A DNA stretch of 64,000 nt from Eutypa lata (taxonomy: Eukaryota; Ascomycota; Sordariomycetes; Xylariales; Diatrypaceae). Below, in pieces: positions 12,701 through 27,353 of the stretch; the stretch's first letter is position 1, and the number at the start of each line of letters is the position of its first letter. A program made the translations under genes and the position numbers. The notes beneath the pieces are model-generated. The model was not told where the DNA came from. It did not search any database and saw only the letters and a list, made by a program, of their open reading frames with translations. The stretch is from the NCBI GenBank assembly GCA_022661535.1, contig JAKULF010000010.1:1860001-1924000 (forward strand), written 5' to 3'.

Positions 12701-15700
12701 CCCCCTCGACTAGTTTTCACTATGTAACGCTTGGAAATCCTGGAATAGATAGATACCTGATTTGATTTGATGATAGCTTTCCTCATCGCTAAACGAAGTG
12801 CATACTTTTGTCTTTTGCCGAGCTTCGTTAGCAGGCGGTCTGTCGGTCTGTCTGTCAGTCTACATGGTGCATGAGATCTTTGTCTGTGGGGCTCGCAGAT
12901 CATATCTTGTTCTTTCTTTCTTTCTTTGCGTCCTCTTATTGCCGTAGGAAGTATGTATTCTTCTCACCAGCTAAGTCATTATCACTTAACTACGTTAAGC
13001 GCGAGATCTCTCGGAATAATTCCGAAATATAACTTACCGAGTCTCCTCGTTGTCACTAACTAGAGCTTGCTGTGCCGCCGATGAGCCGGGAAGCAGTGGG
13101 CTAGGTTAGGTACCGGAGGGGGAAGATCTACATGTACGTACATGCATACTGCCCGCGAACTGCGCCTACTTACGTACATATTCAATTGGTATCCATAGTT
13201 ACCTCATTGTATTGACTACCTACTTACATACGTATATATGTAGGTATTCTATATCAACATGAAAGCTTGACTGATGGCGGTATCAATGTCTTCAATAATT
13301 CTGACAGTTTTCTAATTCTGCCTTGCGAACTCGGCCGTTAAGGACATGTGGTTAGCAGGGATTTTCTTCACGATCTTAACTTAGGTAGATTCTCCTAAAT
13401 AATCCATCCCGTCGGACGGTTTTAGCAACCCCGGCTATCTACTACTAATGTAGATTCAATGTGTATGTACATTATGTACATAACTACGTCTAGTCGACCT
13501 TGGCGATACAAGTACAGGATGTGGGGGATTGGCTAAGCCATACTTCGTAACTATGGATATGTACCTACATAAGAATACATACACGTACATGCTAGTCTAG
13601 TGCCTGACCCTGTTCGCGGGAGACATCAAAGCTCCTTTTAGCTACAGTGACGCTTAGCCTTATCTAGCCAGGCCCAGGCATATTCTCGTTAAATTTCTCC
13701 TATTTCGATTTAACGCGTCCCAGACGCGGCAGATGGACCACTGAACAGGCATATACGCCTGATACGTACTTCTTCTCCATTGAGACATGCATGTGTGGGC
13801 AAATATGGACCAAGTCTTGAGGGGTGACGAGATACAGTAAATCTTATGTAATTCAAGACGATAACAAAGAATCCAATCCTGTAGCGGAGCGGGGCGGAGT
13901 AGGTAGAGTAGAGTAGAGCAGATGTTGTTAAACGAGCTACACACTCTCTCTCATCACCTACGACTACTACTGGACAACTACTCGGCGAATAAGATTACGA
14001 TGTTCATGAAAGGGACAATAAATGCGTTGAAGTCCGTATTATTAGTCGGCGACACGGCAACGCTATCCCCTGTACAAAGCAGGCAGGTCGGTTAAAGGAC
14101 CAAGTAACATAACATTATTCAAGATCGTTTCTTGGGTAATTATTACATATCATACATAATTATTGTCAATCCATTCACTTAGTTACTTTCCTTATACACC
14201 TATACTTTGACATCTAATATCAAGGACGAAGTGTTTATTTTATAGACATGGTTGTTACACGCTGCTAACACCCTATGCCACGTGGAAACCCTCTTTAATC
14301 TGACTTAATATAATAACTACGGGATGTGGCTTGAACTACAGTTTCGGACATGCCGTCTTGGCAACCTTATTTGTATGAGCCACATCTTACATTTTACATG
14401 TACACATACTTATATCCCTTCTTATATAACGCTGGTATGATATATGTAACTGCTTTTTTATAAGTTGTTTATTTGATACGTTATGTTCTTACTGCTCCCT
14501 TTTAATGTGGTATGGGCAATCTAGGTCCTACAACTGGTATAGGAGAAGGGGGGGTTTGAATGTATCACATATTATACCAACTTCGTTCTATGTTTTGACC
14601 ATGCCATTAATCGAGACTCGGATACAATCTACCAATTCTTATTAATTAGAATGGAAAGTAGTTGCTACTATCGGAGCAGTTCCTAACAGGCTGGTCATAT
14701 CGAGTTCTCAGCCCTATGGAATGTTGCCCCGGATCTCTGACTAAGTAAGTAGTGTGTATGACCTTGAAGCGCCACGCATGAACAATGAGCTATCAGCCAC
14801 CACGTGAACTTGTCCAAGAACCTGCCATTGAAGGATGGGATAGGAGATTAAAATGGTCCTACATACGTACATGCATTATATCTACCTTAAAGAGATCCAT
14901 CCCGTGGTTCTAGCCCTGCACAGGAGCCATAAGAAGCTGCCGATTCCGAAGGAACCGTGACGCTGACTATGTAGCTATGGTATAGGAAGGCGATGGATCC
15001 TTTCCCATCTCTTACTCACTCACCCACACGCACACCCACACACTCATACATACACATACATGCGCGCGCACACCAACATTTCTGCAGTAGGTTGGAGTCA
15101 ATGTCAGAGCGCATGATTTTCGTCATTTTCTCTTGTTCCCTCTTATTTAACCCTGTACAACTACAGCGGCAGGGATCCTTTGCAACCCCTCTTATCCTGG
15201 ATTCCTGGGGACACCTCCCTGCACACGCTGCGGGATACCCCTGTGCTTATTTTTGCAACCCCTGGCTCGGAGAGATTATCATGCCGGATACCAATGATTG
15301 CGGCTCTTTCACAGAGTCTATCGCACTAATAATGAGTTCAATCAAGATAATCATATACCTACTATGTGTAGACCTCTAGTTATACTCATCGAGACAATGT
15401 CTAGTGAGACTGATCGTCCTACATACGTGGGAGAAAAGTGTTAACTGGAACCGAGTGAAGCGCGTTAGCCTGGCGCGTTTAGCAGCGAGGGGTGTAACCA
15501 TTCGTTGCCTTTGCTTACAATACGATGCTGCGCGCATAGCATAGTGCGTATGCGGTGGACGGAGGAATCGGAGCTTAGGCTTACCTTATCGAGTCCTACT
15601 GTTGCAGTATTCTAGAAGGAAGTTGGTTTGCATCGTGTGATGAGTTTAGGTAAGACATGCAGAACCCTTCATCTCCTTCGTATCGCGCTCCGTATGGAGG

Positions 15701-18700
15701 TGGCTGCGGCACAGCGCGTTGCACGAATACTGCAAGCCTGCGTTCTCGTAAGGCTGAGTACTTCCACTGCCTATCGCCTTGGTATGATGTCCTATGTAAT
15801 TTGTTGTCTTGGAGAAAGTATCTTGCCTGCCGTGTTTCACTTTCAGAAGGCATTAAAATAAGAAATCATATGTAAGACACCCTTATCTATCTACATGGGT
15901 GAGACGGCAATAGCAGGAACTATTAAAGCTTCTAGAATCAACATGGAACTTTCCCCATGTCTACATACGTAAATGCTGCAAGGAGATCGGATGATACATC
16001 GATTCCTGAGACATTTGACGCACATTGGCTTCAAAAAGCCGTTAACCTCCTTGGTAAAAAGCTTTATCATGATGGCATCTAGATTTGTTTATCTAGCCGA
16101 CTTGGCAAGGCTGTTTTATCTTTAGTATCTATAAGCCGAACAATAAAGCTATACTAATAAGTTAACTAGTGGATCGAGTCTAAGTTAAGGTTACCACGTA
16201 CGGAATTGATTAATCTGAATAATTAGGTATCTACGTATCTATCTATGTAGGCACTGAGAAACCTCGACGTTGATGAAGTGGATCAGTGAAGGGAGACTGT
16301 TGTCATTGTTGTGGTCGCGAATCCCAAGACGTGGCTCGCTATATTGCTCTTCATCCACTACTGCAACTTTGGTATGTACATAATGTATTGAGGCTGGTGA
16401 ATACCAAAGGGAAGTTTCAAGTACACACCCGCTAACTAGTACTATGTAGAGTATTTAGTAGAGTCACATAGCCCTACCCTGGCCGATGATACTATTTTTA
16501 GCATTATAACGATCGGTATCTGTAGGGATTGTAGACCCGATCTCGTACTTGAACCAATTAGAAGACTTAATTTCCTAAGATTATCTGCATGTGGTTACTG
16601 TGCCACACGCTATGCTTCTTCTGGTGGCGGAGCTAAGTTTAAAAATGTATACGAATCAAATCAAATCAAATTAAACTTGCTCGCTTTCGCTTGGGAAGAG
16701 GAAAATGTATATAAAATAATACTCATGATATATGCTATTATGTTATCAGCTCGGTGATAGGAACAGTCACAAGAGGTTTCACCCAGCCTGCTCCGAAGAT
16801 TGTAATATAGGATTGAATAATGACCAAGCAGCCCAAGTAGGTTATCATTCGTAGACAAATGTGACAATCATAATCTTTGTAATCGTTAATAAATAATTGA
16901 ATAAATTCAAGCTAGACATGCTCGTCCCGGCACAATGTTACCGGTGTAGAAAATAGGGTATATCCTAGGTTCTTTGAGTTATAACTGGCTAGAATACGTT
17001 GCTTTTGGTTGTGTGAGAGACACCCAATCCATTTGCGGCTCGATACACGTCGGAATGTGACATTGATGTTTTATTCTCGCTCATCTTCACCTCCTTGTCA
17101 TCTGCTGTAAAGACTTCGGACCCCTACTATTCTGGCTCTTTCGGACATGCGCGAAGCCAAATGGGAAATAATCTGTTCCTGGAGACAGCTGAGGTTTGCA
17201 AACATGCCCTTGATATGTTTTATTTCAACAAGCTTATTCGAGCCTTACCAACGACGACCGTCATAGTTGCGGTGCGGGGCTAGCCGAACCTCACTGCAAC
17301 TGTAACGAGATTGCTTTTTGTTTATGTATTAGTATAAGCCCGGACATGAAATATGTAGCTAATGCAATACAAGTGACCAATCAACACTTGGAATCAGACA
17401 TTGCGAGATGGGTTTGAGGATGTGTAATTGCGTTAGGAAAAGAATGGCAGTGCAAATTAGGTGCAGTTTGAATTGTGAATTGTGGAGGAGGAAATTGTTC
17501 TGTGATTGGCTGCTTCTTCGGAGCAAAGGGGCTTATATACATTGCAGGTCAAAAGAGAGAAAAGGCTGTGCGCGTTGCAGTAGAGGATCTCTTTTAGGAG
17601 TACTAGTGAATAGCGTGCAAAGAACCGTTGGAGTTTTCAAGGTGATGATAAAGACCACTAGTAATACCTAATACTGTATACTCTGACCTCACAAGCTTGA
17701 AGCTTCGGCAAAGGAGCTCTAAATTTAAAGACCGGCCATGTACGGACATCATTTCGGACCCCGCGCGCTACGTTAAAAAGTTCTTGCTAGTATTAAGCGC
17801 GCTGTTGATGTATCCAGATGTCCCCCCTTTTGCCCTGCCAGACCCGCATATAGGCATTCTCTAGACTAGTCCAACTCGCCTCTCTTTACCGATTTCAGGT
17901 ATGCCTCCGCGAAAACGGTGTCAAATGCGACTACTGCGTTATCGCTCAGAAAGAAGCCGAGACGTTAAAAAAATGTTAGTTAGCCAACCCATTCGAGACA
18001 TGCGGACGGCTTAGAAATATGTAGAGTCCTTAGTTAGCTCTCTTATTTTGTCCAGTCTTGTAATAATAAAGTTCTGAGTAGTAGATGATTCTTGGCATAC
18101 ATTTAGACGGCATGAGATGACATAACTAATAACTGTCAAATCCGAGGAGAAGGTTAATTAGTCCCGGAACTGGCTAGCTGGTCTTGGTGTCCCTTTCGTA
18201 CATAAAAAAAAAATGACCCTGGGCATTATCAGGGTACAGTATCCGTGATAAGGAACCTTTGGAGGTTGAAACGAGCTTAGAGGCGATCCTATAGGTGACC
18301 CTGGTCTAATAATAATCTTGGCTTTACCAGCATCCTCAGGAAGCATTGTAAGAGATGTGTGATCTTTATGGTGGCCTTGAACGCGACTATTGACCCTGCC
18401 ATGAAAATGTATGTCATATAACTATGTTAAGCGATGAGATGCAGCTATTGTTGCTATCCTATTGCGTAGGATAGCTGGCAGGGGCTCCTGGCCCCTTTTG
18501 TGCAACTGGTATGACATAAAAGGTACCTAGTCAGTAGAACCGCTCGCTGGCAATGATGCTGATAATTTCTTTTTCTACATAATTATGTAACTGCATGTTG
18601 AAGTACCTCTCACCATTTCACCATTGGCATGTCCAAGCCACCCGAGATACAGAAAGGCATGGGGGAATCATGCCCGACTGACGGGCTCCCCATGGCCTCC

Positions 18701-20604
18701 ATCAATGTCTATATTTTCTGGTACTTGGTATTACAGGGGACCTCACCGGCATACACGCCCAAGTACATAACTACTCATGTACATATGATAAGAGCCCCCT
18801 TATTGGGGGGTTCTCCTGCGGAATAATGGCGCGCTCTGAGACCTGTTTACCAACTTGGGTGCATATGGTGAAGATATGCCAACATGCGAGGGCCTTTAGT
18901 ATATCTATATACATATCTACATAATTTTATGCAACTAATGATGGAAAAGTAACTAGGAAAGTAAACAAGCTGCAAAGGACTTTTGTATTTCTATCAGAAC
19001 TTTCAACGTACCTACGGTATTATACTCGTTTTGTGAAATATTTAGTTAACTAGTACAGAGGTGATTTAATAGATAGTAGCTATGAAACCACTACATAGAC
19101 TATCATGTATCTTAGCATAGACCGAACTAGATCAATATAACTATTCATCATAAGGGACAAAAGTCTGTCTCGGGATCAAATTGAGCTTACAAAGTATGGT
19201 ACATCATCACACACACACACATTACTTCTCGGATTTGAAAACCGACTGATTTATTTGGTGTGTAGAACTTCAAGGGGTTCGACGCCATCCCCATAGTCCA
19301 GGCCCATTCCGCGTTGGTGTCGATATTCATGTCGTCAAATGTGCGGTAAACGGAGTGCCAGATCAGTTGAGTACCTAGGTACGTACTGTAGGCTGTACAG
19401 AAGTATCTGAGTACATATCTGTAGGTATACATCATCTCCAAGGTAATCCCCACTATAGGTGCCACTCCAGCACTCACGACGGGTCTGCTTAGCATTGACC
19501 TTATATGTATCTAAGTATCAGTACAATCAAGGTTGCCTGACGAAGTGACAATTGACATCAATGATGCTCAATCCTCCCCCAGGGCTAGTCTCTCTACGTA
19601 CTAAAACTACTTGCCTAACACCCTGGTAACCTCCCATTACTTGGGTGCATGGGTGGATTCATGTGTCTCTCTATCCAATCTGTACACGTACCCAGTACAT
19701 AAGTACTTTGAATTCGAAGTGTAAGACACGCATGTGGATGGATGAGCCAGGGCCCCCCCTCGTCGTCGCCGCCTTTTTTTGATCTGGATGCACTGGTGAT
19801 GATGGTACCGCCTCTTTCTGGCATCTCATCCCAGGATTCCTGTCTGCCCTACGAGACCAACCCACCACCCATATAAGATCCACGTATTATTTGTGCGTGC
19901 ATATGTGCACTAGCAAGTTAGTCGCGGCTATGTATCTCTTTACCTACCACTGGGTATATGAATCTCTAAGCCCCCAAAACCTCCCGAGCTTAGATCCTAC
20001 CCCCATTATCAGAAACATCAGAGGACGCCAAACCAACCCCTTGACACTTGCCGCTTCCATATTCTTTCATAGCAATATATACAGAGCGTACTACCGCTAC
20101 CATCTTTCACTTCTATCAAGGAATACCCTTCCAACGGACCGTGGTCACTCATTAACTGGGGGCCCAGTAATAACCCCAGATCCGAAGCTGCATCTTAGAA
20201 GAAGAAATCGCACGACGAAATTGACAGACGCGAGATTACCTAAATATAATCATCCAATCTTACCACACCAGAGCGAGCCTTGCGTTATACATATAATTCC
20301 AAGCGTTCCCCTTTACACTACGCATCTTTCGGGTTCCTTGGATGCTTCATCACCAGCGCAGTTTGACAGCCGATTAGACGACATAGCTTTACTTCCACGA
20401 TCTACTAATCCTATCGCGGACCCCACTTACGACATATGGGTATGAGTTAAAGATCATACGTGAACCTTAACTTACCAAGACTACCTTCCACGTCCGCGGC
20501 TTTGCAGACTGGGTAGAAGTAGAGATATTTTACTCGAAGTTCGAGGTTTTGTTCCTTCTCAAACCCCTTCATATAGCCTCGGTGTATCCGCTCAAGCCAT
20601 AGCA

Positions 20605-22852
20605 ATGGCTATGATCGCGGAGCAGCCTACCGTTATATTCCGGCGCCATCACCACAGCGACCGCGATTTCATGCTTTATCCAGAACCCCCTTCGCATGCT
20701 GGATACGCCTCGCCTCCCTTGGACGTGGACATGAGTCCGGACACCTACACTTTCCCTCAGGGTATCTCCGAAGGGTACCCTCCGACGAGTTACGAACCGA
20801 TGTATGCGGACGCGACAAACTTCATACATAAGAGCAGAGGATCCCCTACGAGTATGTACCACGACGAGGGTGAAGTGCGGATGCCACCTTCGAACCTTTC
20901 CACAGCTTCGGCACCATCCGCGCCTAGCTCCACAGTGGGCTCGCCGCACTCCAACCCTGGCCAGTTGGCGTTCATGCCTGAGTACCAGCACACAGGCCTA
21001 GGAGTGAGCCCTGGCATTGTTGGCCATGGCGATTATATGTATTCGGGCCCAGGTATGGAAGACTTCATGCCTTTTGACAAGCCTAGTTTCGTCGGTGAGT
21101 TGGCGCATGTCACCTAGAATCATCATCACAGTTTCACAGATCCCCCTCCGCTCTGCTTCGTGTAAGGGTGCTACGTCTAGTCTAGCAGCTGTAACAAGCG
21201 AGATCGATATTATCTCGTCTGTATCTCTGCCAATGTCGAAGACGGGTAGCGCAACCCCTATATCTCCCATCCCCCCTATCGCATTGTCTGCATGTGGCCT
21301 GCCTTCATGAGTGGTAATCGAATCGAAACTCAACTTGGAAAAAGAGGTGTTTCATTGAAACTTATAACACGAAGTCAATGAGCCCTCACCGTTTCACTAT
21401 TGTATTCGATTTATCGCTTTTGCGTTGTTGTTTTCTTTTATCTGGTCACGCTTCATACGCTTCACTTTACGCGCGCAGCCGACGAAGTGCATACTAACGT
21501 TGTAATTCTTTCTAGACCCATCCTTAATACACCCCGAAATCCGTGGGCACATACCACCACCCCAAATGCAGCAGGGATATGAAAACATTTCCCCTCAAAT
21601 TCCTTATCCCAACTCACCAGCTCTGTCCGGCGCCGCATCCCCAATAAGGACAGACTCTCAATCGCCATATATGCAAACTTATCACCAGTACAGCCCTTTC
21701 GCTGTTCCCCCGCAACCAGGTAGACGTCCCAGTCTATCCAGCTTCCACTCCCATGAATATGTTTATAGTGGCGATGAGTCCAAGGAGAAGCAGAGGTGTC
21801 CGCATAGCGACTGCGGGAAGGTCTTCAAAGACCTCAAGGCGCACATGTTAACGCATCAACTGGAAAGGCCCGAGAAGTGCCCTATCCAGACATGCGATTA
21901 CCATATTAAGGGGTTTGCACGTAAATACGACAAAAACCGACACACCCTCACGCATTACAAGGGTACAATGGTATGCGGTTTCTGCCCGGGGTCAGGTTCG
22001 GCGGCTGAGAAGTCGTTCAACCGGGCAGACGTTTTCAAGCGGCACTTAACTGCAGTGCATGGTGTGGAGCAGACCCCGCCTAACTCGAGAAAGAAGACTT
22101 CGAACTCAGCAAATAGCGGAAAGAAACTAACAGGCTATGCGCCCGATGCTACAGGGAAGTGCTCAACCTGTTCTGCTACCTTCTCTAATGCTCAGGACTT
22201 CTACGAGCATTTGGATGATTGTGTGTTGCGTATTGTCCAACAAGAGGATCCTGCCGAAGCTATCAACGCCCAGCGGTTGGCGGAGGTCGAGAATGACAAG
22301 GAGGTGCACCAGACATTGGAGAAGAACCAATTGCCCCTATCAACTCCGCAAACAACATCGCCGTCGGATGACGAGGAAGACGACGACATTGCCGAAGATG
22401 ACGAGGATTTGGAGGACGACTCGAGAGGGAAGAAGAACCCTTCACTAACGAAGAAGAAGGGAAACCCTCCCAACGGCGTTCAGAAATCTCGAGGCATAAC
22501 ACATTCTCGAGGAGGCGTCGCTCTACCTACCAAGGGTAAGAGCCGCAAGAACCGGCGCGACTACCCTTCATCCTGGGGATTTGACAAAGGCCAGATGACT
22601 ATGAAGAAGCGCGTCATGGCCGTATTCGACGGCCCGCGCCGGCTAGCCAAGGACGACATGATGCTCTCTACCGAACACGAGGTACGGGTCAAGTTATCCG
22701 ATGGGAAGAACTACGTGACAGATCTAGATGTCAATACCATGAAGCGTGCTGAAGGTTTCCTGGGTGCGACGGAAGAGGAGAAGGGTGTCTGGATTTCGGA
22801 TGACCCAACCGAGGAGCAGATGCAACGCATGCTGGAGATGTCTCAGCGGTGA
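20605..22852 (+). CDS. C2H2 zinc-finger protein, probable transcription factor (2 exons)
   Basis: Exons 20605-21094 and 21516-22852, joined over a 421-bp intron (donor GTGAGT, acceptor TTCTAG, CTAAC near 21493), give 608 residues. The junction restores an Asp codon and a smooth Pro-rich stretch. Residues 1-255 are low-complexity Ser/Pro/Tyr-rich. Then come three zinc fingers: about 258-277, about 286-310, and a longer one at about 315-344 that starts CGFCPG. A fourth C-x2-C module lies near 380-400. An acidic run (EEDDDIAEDDEDLEDD) and Lys/Arg-rich segments follow. The C-terminal block, with MTMKKRVMAVFDGPRR and LSDGKNYVTDLDVNTMKR, looks ordered and may be a conserved fungal domain. A nuclear DNA-binding regulator is inferred from the fingers; its targets are unknown. 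The intron is long for this window. Confidence 0.88.
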
Positions 22853-25800
22853 GGCCTCTTCTATTCGGTCTAGCAATCTTTGCCATCACACAACATATTG
22901 GTTGGCATAAAGAATACATTTACCGCCCACGCTTCATGGAGGCGATGCATGGCAGAACATCTGAGAGCATCATTAGCGTAGGCGCAGGCGCAAAATTTGG
23001 GTTATTCGGGATGGGGGTTATTTTGGATAATGGCATGCATAGCCTATTCACTACGGGATGTATCATTTGGACCTTGGGAAAACGGAGGATGGGGTAGGGT
23101 CAACCCCCTTGTTTGGATATCATGATGAGCATTTGGATATTGGGACGATTTTTCTTCTTTTCTCCTTTTCTCTCCTTTTTTTATTACATCTTCTAGCGAG
23201 AGATTTGTTTAATGTGGGCGCTCTTTTGATCTTTTTTTGCAAAGCTGCCTCTTCATTCTTCGACTCTTCACTTTTTACGGTGATGATGACGACGATACCC
23301 TGTTTATTATATTATATAGCCTCTTTTTTGTTATTGTCCTCTCGCAACATATGTAACGGCGTTACGAAAATAACCGGCGACACACATGATAGAGGTCTCT
23401 TGCATGTATAGAAGATCTAAATATCGCATGAAAATATTTATATGCATATCACACAACTCAACATCAACCATTCTTGTCTCTACTGCTACTTACCTAATGT
23501 GACTCTTAGCTTACAATGGGCTACCTAACTATGTTATGTATGATTTCGATGGATATGACTCTAGTTAGACACATTGTTGCGGAGTCCCTTCGAAATTTCG
23601 AGGTTTTGTTTTAACATCCCTCGCTGGGTACTAGCATATGATTGATTCTATGCAAGATATGTATAATGATAAGCTAAATTCACAACCAGATATCTACCTA
23701 CCTACCTCTTACCTACATAGGTAGTTTGCTATGGGCACCATCATGCCTTCCAATCCCCATGCGATCTCAAACATGATTCGACATGCAGCCTTTCTACACT
23801 TTTATTTTATTTTATTAAAATATTTTATTTCATCTTTTTCTTTCTTTCCCTTCACCGTTTTTTTTCCATCTCCCCCTCTGGTCGGCGATGATGACTCGGG
23901 TTCCCTAGCCGATAATATAAAAAAATTCTATCCATCTAACGAAAAACTTTTTTAACATAGCGAATTGAAAACGAAAACTCTGCTGGTCATCTGAAGAGCG
24001 GTCTTCCCCGGATGCTACATACTACGTACTGTATGTAGGTATACTCACCTCACCGTCGTCAGATCGCGTCGCATCGTGGCTGTGTGCGGTGAGTGGTGCA
24101 TGCTGCTGCTGCTGCTGCTGCGGTACGCAGTAACTACCCCATTTTCGATCCCCGTACCTACATACATAAGTATGTTCTCTCTTTCATTCATTCGTTCATG
24201 CATGTACGGATGGGATTGGATTGGATGGGAAGGGAAAGGAGGGGGGAAAACAAAAGGTACCTACCTACATACGTAAAACGTAACCGTAAGACGGACATTT
24301 CGACGTTCTTGGTTATGCTATTGTTCTGCCTCCCCTTCAACAACCCTTGCCCTGCCTGATACTTTGTGTTACGTATGTGCCCACTACAGCGCGGTGGATT
24401 GGTCGATAGAACACCGGATGGAATTCTTCTCTGCATATCAGGAACGGGGGATGGGATAGAGGGGAAGGGGGAAAGGGAGGGGCCCTGCCGCTTGCTTGCT
24501 TGCTTGCTTGCTTGTTGCTTCTAAACTTAGAAAACCACGAGGGAGCCCTCCCTCCATCATGCCCTGATTGAATACACTAGGGAGGTAGCCCTGATGACGG
24601 ATGACGGGACCCTGCACATCCAATCAATCAATCAATCAATCAAAATCTCTGGTAGCCAGTAAATACGTACATAGTCTTCTGTGAGGCAAGATTTTCTCCT
24701 CGGACGTGGCCAGCGGTGAGAGACGGTAGGAAATCCACTTACGTTACTACCTTACCAGATGACCGCCGCCGCCGCCCCCATACCCACACACACACACACT
24801 CAGACACACACTCTTTATCTTACATGCTTTACGTACACGCACATATTAGGTAAACATAACGGGAGCGTTCTATTGGAAGGTATACCATGCGTCGGGAGTA
24901 AATACGAGGTTGTCGCCGATGTTCGAGTAGGTATGTATGGACGTAAATAGTTATATGCCACCGACTCTTTTCCTTACCTACCTACCGCTAGACTTGTAAC
25001 TGGAAGAAGAAAAGGGTTGACCGTTTTTGGGTAAGTGGCCCCTCGCGTTGTCTTGTTATTTTTATTGTTTTACTTTCGAGAAGCTACTTAAGTATAATAA
25101 AAAAGGGGGTAAGTGAATATAGTACAAGAAAAACGAGCTATCAAGTAGGGGTTACCTATCCGTATGTATCTACATAGCTTTGGTATAGAACTCCACAGCT
25201 ATACAACCTGGGTCTGAGATCCTATGAGACATATGAGACATGAGACATACCTACCTACATATATACCCAGGCAGCCCACTTTCTTCGAGTATATTACTTC
25301 AATAGGCAATATGACAGCAGGTATAGTAAGCAGGTAGACATACATGGGTACCGTACCAGGGAACTAACTTCTGGTCCCTGCTACACAGACAGACAGACAG
25401 ACAGAGCACCACAGCACCACAGCACCACAGTACTAGATATGCAGGTAATCTTCTACCTAGCTAGTAACCAGAGCCACGATTGGAGAAAACCGTGAATCGG
25501 TTTAGCTGTTCACAGTCTATAACTATGTAAGTACGTGACGTAAAATTTAATTTAAGTTGATTGATTGGGTACTAACTATGTCGTCAGCGATTTCTACTAC
25601 ATACCTGCTGCCTGCGTAGGTACTTATATCAACGTGGTGGATACGAGCTATAGTGGCTAAGTGCAGCCGATACTGAGGTAACCCACCCACTGAATGCCCC
25701 TCCATGCATAGCTAGAGGGGGAAATGCATTGAACTTCATTAACGATAGAGGGAAAATAGAGAGAGGGAGTATGTGTGTATGTGTGTGTAAGAGAAGAAAG

Positions 25801-26633
25801 ACAAAATAAGAGAATACCTTGATACATACATACATACGTCAGTGACTATGTGGGTCGGCACTGTCATCCTGAAAGGTGTGTCTAGGGGCTGCAGTGTAGC
25901 AATGCCTATCCTAGACACGGCATTGTATAGCATACCTACCTACATAGCATAGGTAGTTGCCTAAGTTAGCAGTACAAGGTAGTTAGAGGCATGCCCAGTC
26001 CCGGGCGCCATCCCGGTGCTCGGCGTGCGGTACGTGCTCCGGACTCTTCATGTAATGTTGTACGTAACCTCAGTCCGCCCCGGCCCCGTTTCAAGTGACC
26101 CACCTACCTATCAACCGGGGCCGGATCCTTATACCCATCCATCATCCCGTACCTACCGTGTCCCTTGTAATTGGGTTCTCCCTAGATGGAATAAAGAGCT
26201 AAAATTATTTGACGATGTTACCGGGGGAAAGGTTAAAGTCGATGCTGCACACAGCCAAGTAGGAACAATAAATAGACGTCCATCAACCTGGACCTGAGGC
26301 GACAAGGCACGTGACCTGAGATTCTTCCGGGGAAACAAACATTTGTTGGAAGTTTAGTTGGTTGGTTAGTTAAACCTTTCCGTGATCGATGCTTCGCACC
26401 AATGCAGCTTAACTAGTCCATACTTAACGAGGTAACCACCTGTCATGCGAAGGAGGTTCAATCCATACCTAAGCGACTTATACAGCCAAGCTTTCCTTCT
26501 CTAGTTCACTATCTAGGTGACTATCCGCACCGCACTATTTTAGCCACTTGAGTGTGATCCGTCCTATCTACATTCCAACGAAATCCAACGAAATCGGGGG
26601 GTTCGCTAGATCAGCGCGCAGTGGGGAGGTCCG
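22853..26633. other. Intergenic region after the C2H2 gene, no gene seen
   Basis: The first 500 bp are T-rich and probably the 3' UTR of the C2H2 gene; a 117-codon frame at 23058-23411 is mostly Phe/Leu from T-runs and I reject it. Further on are simple repeats: CTG units near 24102-24120, TTGC units near 24488-24514, AATC units near 24622-24643, GACA units near 25387-25404 and about three AGCACCAC units near 25405-25432. No family-like protein is visible on either strand. Confidence 0.6.
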
Positions 26634-27307
26634 ATGGAGTTCTTCTCGCGGATCCGCACACAGGTCCTGTCGTGGTCACGAGACACCCCGCTGCCTACAA
26701 ATGAACCCGACGCGATACCGTATTTTCAATCCTGGCATGCATTCGACTCTACCAGCAACCGCTGGAGCCGCCTAGATCTAGGGGGTACTGCCGGTGATGC
26801 ACCAGCCACGACAGGTGGAAGGACTGATGGAGCTCCTAAAGCAGAAGAAGTAGAAGAAGAATCCGATGAGAGGGAGAGATCCCGGGAACTCGTCCTCGTG
26901 ACCTGGAACGTGGACTACTCCTCCAAGGCGCCAGAAGCCCGGATGGCCGCCATCCTGAACCACATCCGGCACTTGGGAACGTCGGCACCTGCTGCACCTG
27001 ACGTAATATTCTTCCAGGAGGTATCGCGGCCAGCTCTTGCCTCCGCGCTGCGGGATCCGTGGGTCCGCGAGGGCTGGTACTCGAGCGAGGCGGCGGATAC
27101 GACTACCAGCTGGGGAAAGCAGTCGTTCGCAACCATGGTGCTTGTGTCGAGATCGCGATTCAGCCACGCGAGAGGTGGTGGTGGTGTTCCGGGGAAAGCA
27201 ACGCTCGGCGCTATATGGCGTGTCAAATACCCCAGTCGGTATGAGCGAGATGCACTCTGCTGCGACGTATTTCTCCCGTCATCGTCTTCTTCATCATCTC
27301 CACCATC

Positions 27308-27353
<46 letters not shown>

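Larger units (their letters stand above)
9080..20604. other. Right part of the gene-poor region
   Basis: No convincing gene. It contains an (AC)22 tract, a TATT tract, exact TACCTAGGTA palindromes at 9611-9620, 10259-10268 and 19372-19381, and many TACCTACC/CATACATA runs. Two weak coding-like scraps are reported as findings: a Gln-rich frame on the minus strand near 10275-10400 and a short Cys-containing exon-like frame near 17898-17981. An open frame of 184 codons at 19891-20445 ends 159 bp before the C2H2 gene; it looks like leader sequence or chance. Four overlapping open frames at 15596-15875 show locally low stop density but no recognisable product. Confidence 0.55.

Noticed and set aside
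14993..15379. 128-codon frame starting in a CACA repeat
   Set aside because: The start lies in a dinucleotide tract and no later segment resembles a protein family.
15596..15875. Four overlapping open frames on both strands
   Set aside because: Low stop density by local composition; the best minus-strand frame (85 codons) has no motif.
23058..23411. 117-codon Phe/Leu-rich frame after the C2H2 gene
   Set aside because: It is made of T-runs in what should be the 3' UTR; it looks like a membrane protein only because of TTT/CTT codons.
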